NCBI RefSeq assembly: GCF_004118325.1
Contig: NZ_RDFA01000004.1
Location: 124,001-188,000, forward strand
Length of the DNA: 64,000 bases
Reading direction: 5' to 3'
From: Halorientalis pallida
GTDB lineage: Archaea > Halobacteriota > Halobacteria > Halobacteriales > Haloarculaceae
Part shown: positions 7,844-15,379 of the stretch, one piece after another
How positions within the stretch are numbered: the stretch's first letter is position 1
How the letters are laid out: each line of letters starts with the position of its first letter
The notes under the pieces: generated by a model
What the model saw: the letters and a program-made list of their open reading frames with translations, nothing else
Told to the model about the DNA's origin: nothing
The model's database searches: none
Position numbers and translations under genes: made by a program

Positions 7844-8935
7844 TCAGTCGAGCAGGGACGCGACGGCCGCCGTCGCGATCTCGCCGGCCCGTTCGACCTC
7901 GGGACGGCGGACGTACTCGCGTTCGGCGTGGGCCACCGCACCGTCCTCGTCGGCCAGGACGCCGGGCCCGAACACGACCGTCGGCGCGTCGGCCGCGAAG
8001 TAGGAGGCCTCGGTCGCGGCCCCGAACGGCCGGACCTCGCCCGCGCTGGCGTCCTGGAACGCACGCACCACGTCGCTGTCTTCGGGCGTCGCGAACGCTT
8101 CGAGGAACGGTGTCTCCCGCTCGGTGTACTGGAAGGAGAGTCCCATCGAATCCGGAATCCACGACTGGAGGTGCGCTTCCAGTTGTTCGCGAAAGCCCTG
8201 CTGGGTCTCCGGGGGGACGCTCCGACGGTCGACGGTAATCGCACACTCGGCTGGGATCTGGTTCGTGGCCGCTCCACCCTCGATCACGGTGGGTTCGAGC
8301 GTCGGCCGCCCGAGCGAGTCGTGTTCCGGCGGGCCGACCGTCTCGTCGTAGGATTCGAGCGCCTGCAGGACGGGCGCGACCGCACGAATGGCACTCACGC
8401 CGCTCCCGGGTTCGGCGGCGTGGGCCGCGACGCCCTCGATCTCGACTGTGCCCTCGAATCGTCCCTTCGCGGCGTTGCAGATGTCCAGTCCCGTGGGCTC
8501 GCCGACGACGTAGCCGTCCGCGTCCAGATCCAGCGCCGCCGCGCCCGTCGAGTATACCTCCTCGTCGGGTGTGACCGCCAGCGTCAGCCGTCCCGATCCG
8601 ATCTCGGCGTCCAGAAACGCCGACAACAGCGCCGCGAGCGGCCCCTTCGCGTCGCAGGACCCGCGACCGCGGACGACCTCGCCGTCGATTTCGAGCGGGA
8701 CGTGGGGCGGCACCGTGTCGATGTGTGTGTTGAGGACGATGTGTGGGCCGTCGGTCCCACCGTCACCGCTCCCCTCGGCCGTCCGCGTGGCCAGCGTGTT
8801 GCCGGCGTCGTCGACGCGCGGGTCGACGCCCTCGTCTTCGAGCGTCTCGAGGAGGAACTCGCGCATCTCGGTCACGTCCTCGTGAGACTCGATACCGACG
8901 GCGGTCTCGTGGAACCCGAGTGGGTCGAACGCCAT
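7844..8935 (-). CDS. dapE: Succinyl-diaminopimelate desuccinylase (M20 family)
   Basis: This enzyme hydrolyses N-succinyl-LL-diaminopimelate to LL-diaminopimelate and succinate. The 363-residue protein carries the metal-binding motifs of M20 peptidases: THIDTVPPH, the CDAKGPLAA aspartate, the TPDEE acidic pair and a C-terminal AHAERE histidine. The middle (about 155-270) is the dimerisation domain with GVAAHAAEPGSG. Sequence alone cannot fully separate it from acetylornithine or acetyl-lysine deacetylases. Its place at the end of a complete dap operon makes the desuccinylase role likely. Its ATG shares one base with the dapF stop (TGATG), suggesting translational coupling. Confidence 0.88.
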   Translation of the reverse strand: MAFDPLGFHETAVGIESHEDVTEMREFLLETLEDEGVDPRVDDAGNTLATRTAEGSGDGGTDGPHIVLNTHIDTVPPHVPLEIDGEVVRGRGSCDAKGPLAALLSAFLDAEIGSGRLTLAVTPDEEVYSTGAAALDLDADGYVVGEPTGLDICNAAKGRFEGTVEIEGVAAHAAEPGSGVSAIRAVAPVLQALESYDETVGPPEHDSLGRPTLEPTVIEGGAATNQIPAECAITVDRRSVPPETQQGFREQLEAHLQSWIPDSMGLSFQYTERETPFLEAFATPEDSDVVRAFQDASAGEVRPFGAATEASYFAADAPTVVFGPGVLADEDGAVAHAEREYVRRPEVERAGEIATAAVASLLD

Positions 8936-9843
8936 CAGTCGTCACCCGTGACGCCGTCGAGTTCCACGTCGAAGGTCGACGGGTCGACGACGGTGACGGT
9001 GCCGGTGTACTCGCGCTCGACCGGCCCCTGCAGGAGTGCGTCGCGCTCGGTCAGCTGGACGACGAGGCGACCGCCCGGCGGGTGGACCGGGACGCGCTGG
9101 CCCCGCTGTACCTCCCCGAGGCGCTCGGCAGCGGCGACGATGGCCACTGCGCCCGTCCCGCAGGAGTCGGTCTCGGCCTCGACGCCGCGCTCGAACGTCC
9201 GCTGGTCGAACCCGCGAACCGTCCCGTCGGTGTCCTCGCTATCGGCACGGGGCGCCGCGAAGTTGACGTTCGCGCCCTCGGGGAACACGTCGGCGTCCCG
9301 GACGGCGGGCGCGACGGCTTCCACGTCGACCGTCGTCACGTCGTCGACGAACGCGACGGCGTGGGGGACACCGGTGTTGACCGCCGTGACGGTCAGACCC
9401 TCGACCTCGCGTTCGACGAGCGGTTCGTCACCGGCCACAGGCACCCCGGCGGGATCGAACGCGGGCGCGCCCATCTCGATGGTGACGCCCTGGTCGCCGA
9501 TCTCGGCGCGGCGCGTGCCGGCCTGCGTGTCGATCATGACCTCGTTCGAGCCGGTGCGCTCGGCGACCCACTTGGCCGCACAGCGCGCGCCGTTGCCACA
9601 CATGGCCGCGACGCTGCCGTCGGGCTGGACCAGCGTCATCACGACCCTGGGCGGGGAGTACTCCGATTCCAGCGCCAGGAAGAGGACGCCGTCGGCCCCG
9701 CGTTTCCGCGCGTTGGGGTGATCGAGTCCGGTCTCCCGGTCGCAGAGTTCGGCCGCGAACGCCCGGCGGTCCGGGACGTCCTCGGCCGCGTCGACGATGA
9801 TGAAGTCGTTGCCCGTGCCGTGGTATTTCTCTACTCCGACCAT
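8935..9843 (-). CDS. dapF: Diaminopimelate epimerase
   Basis: This enzyme converts LL- to meso-diaminopimelate by two-cysteine acid-base chemistry. Both catalytic cysteines are present: Cys82 in MCGNGARC and Cys228 in TDSCGTGA. The N-terminus has the conserved KYHGTGNDF. At 302 residues it is slightly longer than the bacterial norm of about 275. It overlaps lysA upstream by 13 nt and dapE downstream by one base, so all three are almost surely one transcript. Confidence 0.95.
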   Translation of the reverse strand: MVGVEKYHGTGNDFIIVDAAEDVPDRRAFAAELCDRETGLDHPNARKRGADGVLFLALESEYSPPRVVMTLVQPDGSVAAMCGNGARCAAKWVAERTGSNEVMIDTQAGTRRAEIGDQGVTIEMGAPAFDPAGVPVAGDEPLVEREVEGLTVTAVNTGVPHAVAFVDDVTTVDVEAVAPAVRDADVFPEGANVNFAAPRADSEDTDGTVRGFDQRTFERGVEAETDSCGTGAVAIVAAAERLGEVQRGQRVPVHPPGGRLVVQLTERDALLQGPVEREYTGTVTVVDPSTFDVELDGVTGDD

Positions 9844-11078
9844 GTTTCCAGTCCTGTGATGTCCGCGACCGTTTCCCGACGAACCGCCAGCCGCGCGTCG
9901 TCGCCGTCGAGGGCAACCACCGCCGGCCGCGGCCGGGAGTTGTAGTTACTGCTCATCTCGTAGCCGTAGGCTCCGGCGTTGCCCACTGCGAGCAGGTCAC
10001 CCCGCTCGGGGTCGGGCAGCGGCCGGTCCTCGCCCAGCACGTCCGCGGTCTCGCAGATGGGGCCGGCGACGGTCGACGAGACCGTCTCGCGGTCGGCTGC
10101 CTCGGGAGCCAGCGAACGAATCGCGTGGTAGGAATCGTACATCGCCGGCCGGACCAGCGTCGTCATCCCGGCGTCGACGCCGACGACCGCCGTCTCGGGC
10201 GTCGATTTCACCGTGTTGACGCGGGTCAGCAAGACGCCGGCGTCCGCGACGAAGTACCGGCCGGGCTCGATCCCAAGCCTGGCGTCCACGTCACCGAACG
10301 CGTCGCGGGTCGCCGTCGCTACTGCGTCCAGGTCGAGTGGGTCCTCGTCCTCGTGGTACGGAACCCCGAGCCCGCCGCCGACGTTGACGAAGTCGATACT
10401 GCCCACGTCGGCAATTACGCTTCGCGCCAGCTCGCCCATCCGTGCGACGAGTTCGCGGTGGGCCTGGAGGTCCTCGCCGGAGATACCGCTCCCGGCGTGG
10501 GCGTGCAGACCCACGAGGTCGAACCCGCGGTCGACTGCTTCGGCGGCGAGGTCGGGCACCCGATCCAGCGGGACGCCGAACTTCGGGGCCGCGCCGGTCG
10601 AGACTTTCTCGTGGTGGCCGGCGCCCACACCCGGGTTGGCGCGGATGCAGAGCCGGCCGGAGAAGCCGCGCTCGGCGAGTCCATCGAGGGTGTCGGCCGC
10701 GCCGACGGTCACAATCAGGTCGTGGTCGGCCGCGGCGTCGACGACGTAGTCGAGGTCCCGGGCGGGCGGGTTGACGGCCGTGTAACGCACGTCCGCGCCG
10801 TCGAATCCGGCGGCGAGGGCACGTTCGACCTCGCCCGCGGAGGCACACTCGGCCCCGACGCCGGTCGATTCGATGGTCGAGAGCACCGGCCGCGTCGTGT
10901 TCGCCTTGACGGCGTAACTGATCTCTTCCCGGTCGAACGCAGCCTGGATTCGGGCGGCGTTCTCGCGAACCCGATCCAGGTCGAGGACGTACAGCGGCGT
11001 CGCGAACTCCTCGGCCAGGCCGCGCAGTCGCTCGGCGTCCCAGGTGGACAGCCGGCGGACCGCGGACCCGGCCGTCAT
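9831..11078 (-). CDS. lysA: Diaminopimelate decarboxylase
   Basis: This PLP enzyme performs the last step of lysine synthesis, meso-diaminopimelate to L-lysine and CO2. The 415-residue alanine-racemase-fold protein carries the PLP lysine Lys58 in YAVKANT. It also has HAHAGSG, the phosphate-binding GGGLG, EPGRY, and the substrate-binding loop GPICETADVL (CESxD in most relatives, here CETAD). The terminal AYGYEMSSNYN region is typical of the family. The ATG overlaps the dapD stop as ATGA. Confidence 0.95.
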   Translation of the reverse strand: MTAGSAVRRLSTWDAERLRGLAEEFATPLYVLDLDRVRENAARIQAAFDREEISYAVKANTTRPVLSTIESTGVGAECASAGEVERALAAGFDGADVRYTAVNPPARDLDYVVDAAADHDLIVTVGAADTLDGLAERGFSGRLCIRANPGVGAGHHEKVSTGAAPKFGVPLDRVPDLAAEAVDRGFDLVGLHAHAGSGISGEDLQAHRELVARMGELARSVIADVGSIDFVNVGGGLGVPYHEDEDPLDLDAVATATRDAFGDVDARLGIEPGRYFVADAGVLLTRVNTVKSTPETAVVGVDAGMTTLVRPAMYDSYHAIRSLAPEAADRETVSSTVAGPICETADVLGEDRPLPDPERGDLLAVGNAGAYGYEMSSNYNSRPRPAVVALDGDDARLAVRRETVADITGLETWSE

Positions 11079-11905
11079 TCTCTCAGGGCGTCTTCGCGCT
11101 CGGTGCCTTCGAGGGTTTCTGTCTCGATGTCGGTCGCGACGACCGCCGGCTTGTAGGCCGCGCCGGGAATCAGGTCCTCGTCGCTGACCGACGACTCGAC
11201 GTAGCGGGCGAACGCCCGGCGCTCCGGCGGCAGTTCACCGTACAGGACCTGCTCCTCGACCAGATCGTACACCGGGATGCGGGGCGTCAGGAGCGTGTTT
11301 TCGCCCACGATGGAGTTCTCGCCGACGCGGAACCCGGAGGTGACGCGAGAGCCCGCCCCCAGCGACACGCCGTCTTCGACGATGACCGGGTCGTCCTCGA
11401 CCGGTTCGAGGACGCCGCCGATCAGCGTGTTCGCGCCCAGCTTGACGTTCTCGCCGATCTGCGCACACGAGCCCACGGTATCACAGGAGTCGACGAGCGT
11501 GCCGTCGCCGATGTGTGCACCGATGTTGACGAAAGAGGGGCTCATCATGATCGCGTCACTACCCACGTAGGCACCGCGTCGAATGACGGTTCCGTCGGGC
11601 GTGTTCCGGGAGCCGCGCTCGCCGATATCGGCGGTGTCACGCAGGGGGAGCACGTCGTGGTAGGCCACGTCGCCGTACTCGCGGGACTCGATCTCACGGA
11701 GGCCGAAGTTGCACAGGATGCCCTGCTTGACCCACTCGTTGACCTGCCAGTCGTCGCCGGCGGGTTCGGCCGCACGGACCTCGCCGGCTTCGAGGGCTTC
11801 GAGGAACGCGTCGAGCGTGTCGGCGTCCTCGGCGGTGGCGTCTTCGGCCGTGAGGCCGTCGTCGTAGCGATTCCACAGGTCTTCGATCTCGGGTTGCAGG
11901 CTCAT
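11075..11905 (-). CDS. dapD: Tetrahydrodipicolinate N-succinyltransferase
   Basis: This enzyme transfers succinyl from succinyl-CoA to tetrahydrodipicolinate, committing the pathway to the succinylated branch. The 276-residue protein has an N-terminal helical region and then a left-handed beta-helix of hexapeptide repeats (about 105-215: GAYVGSDAIMMSPSFVNIG, GANTLIGG, GENSIVGEN). Its C-terminal region (YGELPPERRAFARYV) fits a DapD rather than a short LpxA-like acyltransferase. It has four-nt ATGA overlaps at both ends with dapB and lysA. Confidence 0.93.
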   Translation of the reverse strand: MSLQPEIEDLWNRYDDGLTAEDATAEDADTLDAFLEALEAGEVRAAEPAGDDWQVNEWVKQGILCNFGLREIESREYGDVAYHDVLPLRDTADIGERGSRNTPDGTVIRRGAYVGSDAIMMSPSFVNIGAHIGDGTLVDSCDTVGSCAQIGENVKLGANTLIGGVLEPVEDDPVIVEDGVSLGAGSRVTSGFRVGENSIVGENTLLTPRIPVYDLVEEQVLYGELPPERRAFARYVESSVSDEDLIPGAAYKPAVVATDIETETLEGTEREDALRE

Positions 11906-12660
11906 TGGTCGATGACGTTCCCGAAGTCGTACCGCCCGGGTTCCTGGTTTTCGATCCAGACCGCGGCGTCGAGCGCGCCGGCCGCGAAGACACTCCGGTC
12001 CTCGGCGTGGTGGGACAACGAGAGTACCTCGTCGTTGCCCGCCGCGATCAGTTCGTGTTCGCCGCGGATGTCGCCCGCTCGGCGCGCGAAGACACCGATC
12101 TCGTCCTCGTCGCGGGGCGCGTGGCCCTCGCGGCCGTAGACGGGTTCCACGTCGCGCTCTTCCTGAACGGTTTCGAGCATCGTCTTGGCCGTCCCGGAGG
12201 GCGCGTCGATCTTCCCGTTGTGGTGGGTCTCCATCAGCTCGAGGTCGTAGTCGGGGACCGCGGGCAGAGCCTCGCTGATCGCCCGGAGGAGTGCGTGGAC
12301 GCCGCGGGCGAAGTTGGTGGCCTTCAGGAGCGGCACGTCTTCGGCGGTGTCGTCCAGCGCAGCGAAGCCGTCCTCGTCGAAGCCGGTGGTGCCGACGACC
12401 ATCCCGACGCCCGCCTCGCGGCAGGCCTCGGCCAGCGACAGGGTGGCTTCGGGGACGGTGAAGTCGACGGCCACGTCGGCGTCGTACTCCGCGAGCGCGT
12501 CGGCGGCCTCGCCGGCGTCGACGACGGGCACGCCCTGTACTTCGTCGACGCCGTCTACGTCGAAACCGACGACCACGCTCACGTCGTCGCGGTCGGCCGC
12601 GGTCTCGATCACGGTCTCGCCCATCCGACCGGCCGCGCCGTTGACTGCGACCCGTGTCAT
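11902..12660 (-). CDS. dapB: 4-hydroxy-tetrahydrodipicolinate reductase
   Basis: This NAD(P)H-dependent reductase makes tetrahydrodipicolinate. The 252-residue protein has a Rossmann start (VNGAAGRMG, 7-14) and the catalytic signature ETHHNGKIDAPSGTA, with His146, His147 and Lys150. VVGTTGF and the GEHELIAAGNDEVLSLSHHA segment are also family-typical. Length is usual. It overlaps dapA upstream and dapD downstream by four bases each. Confidence 0.96.
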   Translation of the reverse strand: MTRVAVNGAAGRMGETVIETAADRDDVSVVVGFDVDGVDEVQGVPVVDAGEAADALAEYDADVAVDFTVPEATLSLAEACREAGVGMVVGTTGFDEDGFAALDDTAEDVPLLKATNFARGVHALLRAISEALPAVPDYDLELMETHHNGKIDAPSGTAKTMLETVQEERDVEPVYGREGHAPRDEDEIGVFARRAGDIRGEHELIAAGNDEVLSLSHHAEDRSVFAAGALDAAVWIENQEPGRYDFGNVIDQ

Positions 12661-13577
12661 CGCTGGGCCTCCGCCGGTTCGGGGGCGGTTCCGTCGTCGA
12701 GGTCGTCGAGTACCGCGCGGAGCGCGTCGAGGGTCTCGTCGGTGGCCCGCGAGAGCGGCGAGCGCATCCGGCCCGAGTCGTAGTGGCCGCGGATCGCCAT
12801 GGCCTCCTTGATCGGGATGGGGTTGCTCTCGGTGAACAGGACGCGGAAGAGCTCGCCGAGTTCGTGGTGGTACTCGCGGGCACGTTCGTAGTCACCCGAG
12901 AGGGCGGCACCGACCAGCGCGCAGGTCCGCGCGGGTTCGACGTTGGCGGAGACGGAGATACAACCACTCCCGCCGGTGGCGATGATCGGCAGGGTCATCG
13001 CGTCGTCACCGGAGAGGACCTCGAAGTTCTCCTCGCGCGTGCGCTCGATGACCTCGGTGATGCGGTTCATGTCGCCGGAGGCGGCCTTGTAGCCGACGAT
13101 GTTCTCGTGGTCGGCCAGGTTGACGGCGGTCTCGACGGCGATATTACGTCCGGTTCGGGAGGGAACGTTGTAGATGATTTGCGGGAGGTCGACGGCGTCG
13201 GCGACCTGCCGGAAGTGATGTTCCATGCCGGCGGGCTCGGGCTTGTTGTAGTACGGCGAGATGAGCAGGAGGCCGTCGGCACCGGCGTCGGCGGCGCGTT
13301 CGGAGAGGTGCAGGGCCTCGCGGGTGTTGTTGCTGCCCGAACCGGCGATGACGGGGACGTCGTCGACGGCGTCGGTGACGGCTTCGATGACCTCGACGTG
13401 CTGGTCGTGTGAGAGGGTGGCGCTCTCGCCGGTGGTGCCCATGGGCACGACGCCGTCGACGCCGCGCTGTTCGAGCCACTGTGCGTGGTCGCGGAGTGTC
13501 TCGAAGTCGATGCTCTCGTCCTCGTGGAACGGCGTGGTCATCGCGGGGAACACGCCGGTGAACGTCTCGTGTGTCAT
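12657..13577 (-). CDS. dapA: 4-hydroxy-tetrahydrodipicolinate synthase
   Basis: This enzyme condenses pyruvate with aspartate semialdehyde, the first step specific to lysine. The 306-residue TIM barrel has GTTGES (47-52), the proton-relay Tyr136 in YNVPSRTG and the Schiff-base Lys164 in GYKAASGD. ATG 13577 begins the conserved FTGVFPAMTTPF; the frame extends upstream without homology. It is the first gene of the six-gene lysine operon. The aspartokinase, semialdehyde dehydrogenase and DapC aminotransferase genes are not in this window. Confidence 0.95.
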   Translation of the reverse strand: MTHETFTGVFPAMTTPFHEDESIDFETLRDHAQWLEQRGVDGVVPMGTTGESATLSHDQHVEVIEAVTDAVDDVPVIAGSGSNNTREALHLSERAADAGADGLLLISPYYNKPEPAGMEHHFRQVADAVDLPQIIYNVPSRTGRNIAVETAVNLADHENIVGYKAASGDMNRITEVIERTREENFEVLSGDDAMTLPIIATGGSGCISVSANVEPARTCALVGAALSGDYERAREYHHELGELFRVLFTESNPIPIKEAMAIRGHYDSGRMRSPLSRATDETLDALRAVLDDLDDGTAPEPAEAQR

Positions 13578-13879
13578 TGCTGTGTTGTGTACGGGTGGGG
13601 GTCGGTCGGAGATCGGTGCGCGCGAGACAACGAACACGGCCCGCGACAGGGGTGCTACGCCCGCCGTGAGCCTACCGCGCGCGTTTCAGTTTGCTGGTCC
13701 CCCGAAAACGGACCGCGCCACACCGGTGGCTGGTCGACGACCCAGCGAGTTCCAGCGTGGCCCGTTGCATACACCAGCGACTGTGACGAGACGACTTAGG
13801 CGTTGCGACACTTCCCCGGCAGTTCGGGAGCGTCGCCCGTCCGACAGGGTTTATCCGGCGGGCTCTCCAAACACCGCGT
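13578..13879. other. Divergent intergenic region between lysine operon and NYN gene
   Basis: I see no gene here. The right end carries a leaderless-type promoter for the NYN gene (TTTATCC around 13850, 28 nt before its ATG). For dapA no close TATA box is obvious. The best minus-strand candidate is CCTAAGTCG near 13795-13803, about 220 nt upstream, which would give a leader near 190 nt. No clear riboswitch or attenuator fold is visible. Confidence 0.5.
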
Positions 13880-14377
13880 ATGACTGACGTGCATCCCGGG
13901 CAGCGCGTGGCGATGCTCGCCGACGCGCAGAACCTCTATCACACCGCCCGGAGTCTCTATACGCGCAACATCGACTACGCGTCACTGCTGGAAGAAGGCG
14001 TCAACGACCGCGAGCTGACACGTGCGATCGCCTACGTGATCCGCGCCGAAGCCGAGGACGAGGAGAGTTTCTTCGAGGCACTGGTCGACATCGGGTTCGA
14101 GACGAAGATCAAGGACATCAAGACCTTCGGAGACGGCTCGAAGAAGGCCGACTGGGACGTTGGGATGAGCCTGGACGCGGTGACGCTGGCCGATCACGTC
14201 GACACCGTGGTCCTCTGTACCGGCGACGGCGACTTCTCGCGGCTCTGTCGCCACCTGAAACACGAGGGGTGCAAGGTCGAGATCATGGCGTTCCGCGAGT
14301 CGACCGCCGACGAACTGATCGAGGCAGCGGACACCTTCCGCGACCTCAGCGAAGAACAGGAGACGTTCTTGCTCTAG
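13880..14377 (+). CDS. NYN (LabA/PIN-like) domain protein
   Basis: This 165-residue protein is of the LabA/DUF88 group, with a PIN-like nuclease fold. The acidic residues expected for metal binding are visible: Asp15 in LADAQN, the Asp cluster in KADWDVGMSLD (about 93-103) and CTGDGDFSRL (about 115-124). It probably acts on RNA, by analogy with the fold; no substrate can be named. A TATA-like TTTATCC about 28 nt upstream indicates leaderless expression. Its TAG stop shares the palindrome CTAG with the stop of the opposing small membrane protein. Confidence 0.85.
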   Translation: MTDVHPGQRVAMLADAQNLYHTARSLYTRNIDYASLLEEGVNDRELTRAIAYVIRAEAEDEESFFEALVDIGFETKIKDIKTFGDGSKKADWDVGMSLDAVTLADHVDTVVLCTGDGDFSRLCRHLKHEGCKVEIMAFRESTADELIEAADTFRDLSEEQETFLL

Positions 14378-14556
14378 ACCGGCTGGCCGCCTTCGGAGGT
14401 CCCCAGCAGCACCGATCCGGCCGCGAGCAACAGCGCCGCGATACTCCCGGCGATGGCCGGCAGCGGAACCTGCCGGAGCCCCGCCCCGAGGATCAGCGCC
14501 GAACCGATCAGCAGCAAGACCGCACCGGCCACGATTTTCGTCGAGTTGTTTGGCAT
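14374..14556 (-). CDS. Small two-helix membrane protein
   Basis: This 60-residue protein has two hydrophobic helices (about 8-25 and 32-50) joined by a short RQVPLP turn. ATG 14556 (MPNNSTKIVAG) fits the membrane topology better than an upstream start at 14646 that would add a polar, cysteine-containing stretch. No family is recognised. It converges on the NYN gene with a shared CTAG stop. Confidence 0.6.
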   Translation of the reverse strand: MPNNSTKIVAGAVLLLIGSALILGAGLRQVPLPAIAGSIAALLLAAGSVLLGTSEGGQPV

Positions 14557-14722
14557 GTTGCCCGGGAGTATGTAATTCTCGCCTATAAATCCATCCAAAA
14601 CCACCGGCGTGGGCGACGATACCTCGTGACAGGGAGCGATTACCACGTCGATTGGTAACGAAAAGCACAGTTCTCACCGCGGGTGGAAGGTGTTTAGTCG
14701 CTGGCTCGGCAACGGGGAGTCG

Positions 14723-15211
14723 ATGAACGACGAGGACGGGCGGATGCTCCGCCGGGTCGCGGATTACCAGTTCGGTGCGGGCGCGGGCGCGGCGCTGTTT
14801 CCCGCCGCGGAGGACCTGGAGGTCTATCGGACGACGTCCGGCCGCCCACAGCAGGTGGTCGCCGACGGCGGCCGACTGGTGACCTACGCGGTGGACGGCC
14901 GGTTTACGCTCAGTCCGGCCGGTTCGCGACGCCTGCTCGACGCGCTCGACGATCCCACGCATCGCGTGGTGGTCGGCGAAGACAGCGACCCGTTCGTCCG
15001 GGAGGGGCGCAACACCTTCGCGAAGTTCGTGAAGCGGGCCGATCCGGCAATCCGGCCGGGCGACGAAGTGGCGGTCGTCCGCGACGACGACACCCTGCTC
15101 GGCGTCGGCCGCGCGGAACTGGCCGGCGAGGACATGCTCGACTTCGAGACCGGGATGGCAGTGTTCGTCCGCCACGGGGTCGGGCCGGCCGAGGACGAGG
15201 CGGCCGAGTAG
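14723..15211 (+). CDS. PUA domain-containing protein
   Basis: This 162-residue protein has a C-terminal PUA fold (about 85-155: HRVVVGEDSDPFVREGRNTFAKFVKRADPAIRPGDEV, then LLGVGRAEL), a module that binds structured RNA in tRNA- and rRNA-modifying enzymes. The N-terminal part (RRVADYQFGAGAGAALFP) resembles the segment before PUA in archaeosine transglycosylase-like proteins. No catalytic domain is present, so it may be a stand-alone RNA-binding protein. ATG 14723 is preferred over GTG 14690 because GTTTAGTCG near 14691 makes a TATA box at leaderless spacing. Whether it acts with a tRNA enzyme is inference. Confidence 0.8.
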   Translation: MNDEDGRMLRRVADYQFGAGAGAALFPAAEDLEVYRTTSGRPQQVVADGGRLVTYAVDGRFTLSPAGSRRLLDALDDPTHRVVVGEDSDPFVREGRNTFAKFVKRADPAIRPGDEVAVVRDDDTLLGVGRAELAGEDMLDFETGMAVFVRHGVGPAEDEAAE

Positions 15212-15379
15212 GGCTGTCGCGGACAGTTCGATGGCGGTGAGAGGCCATTCAGGGCCACGAAGGATATTCGGAATGGGGGACGCGCGGGTTTCGGGCTCGA
15301 TAACGTTCTCGTACCAGCAAGGGTATCCACAGCCGTAATCGGTACAGGCGATATTAATCGGCGTGCCGTCGCGTGGAAC

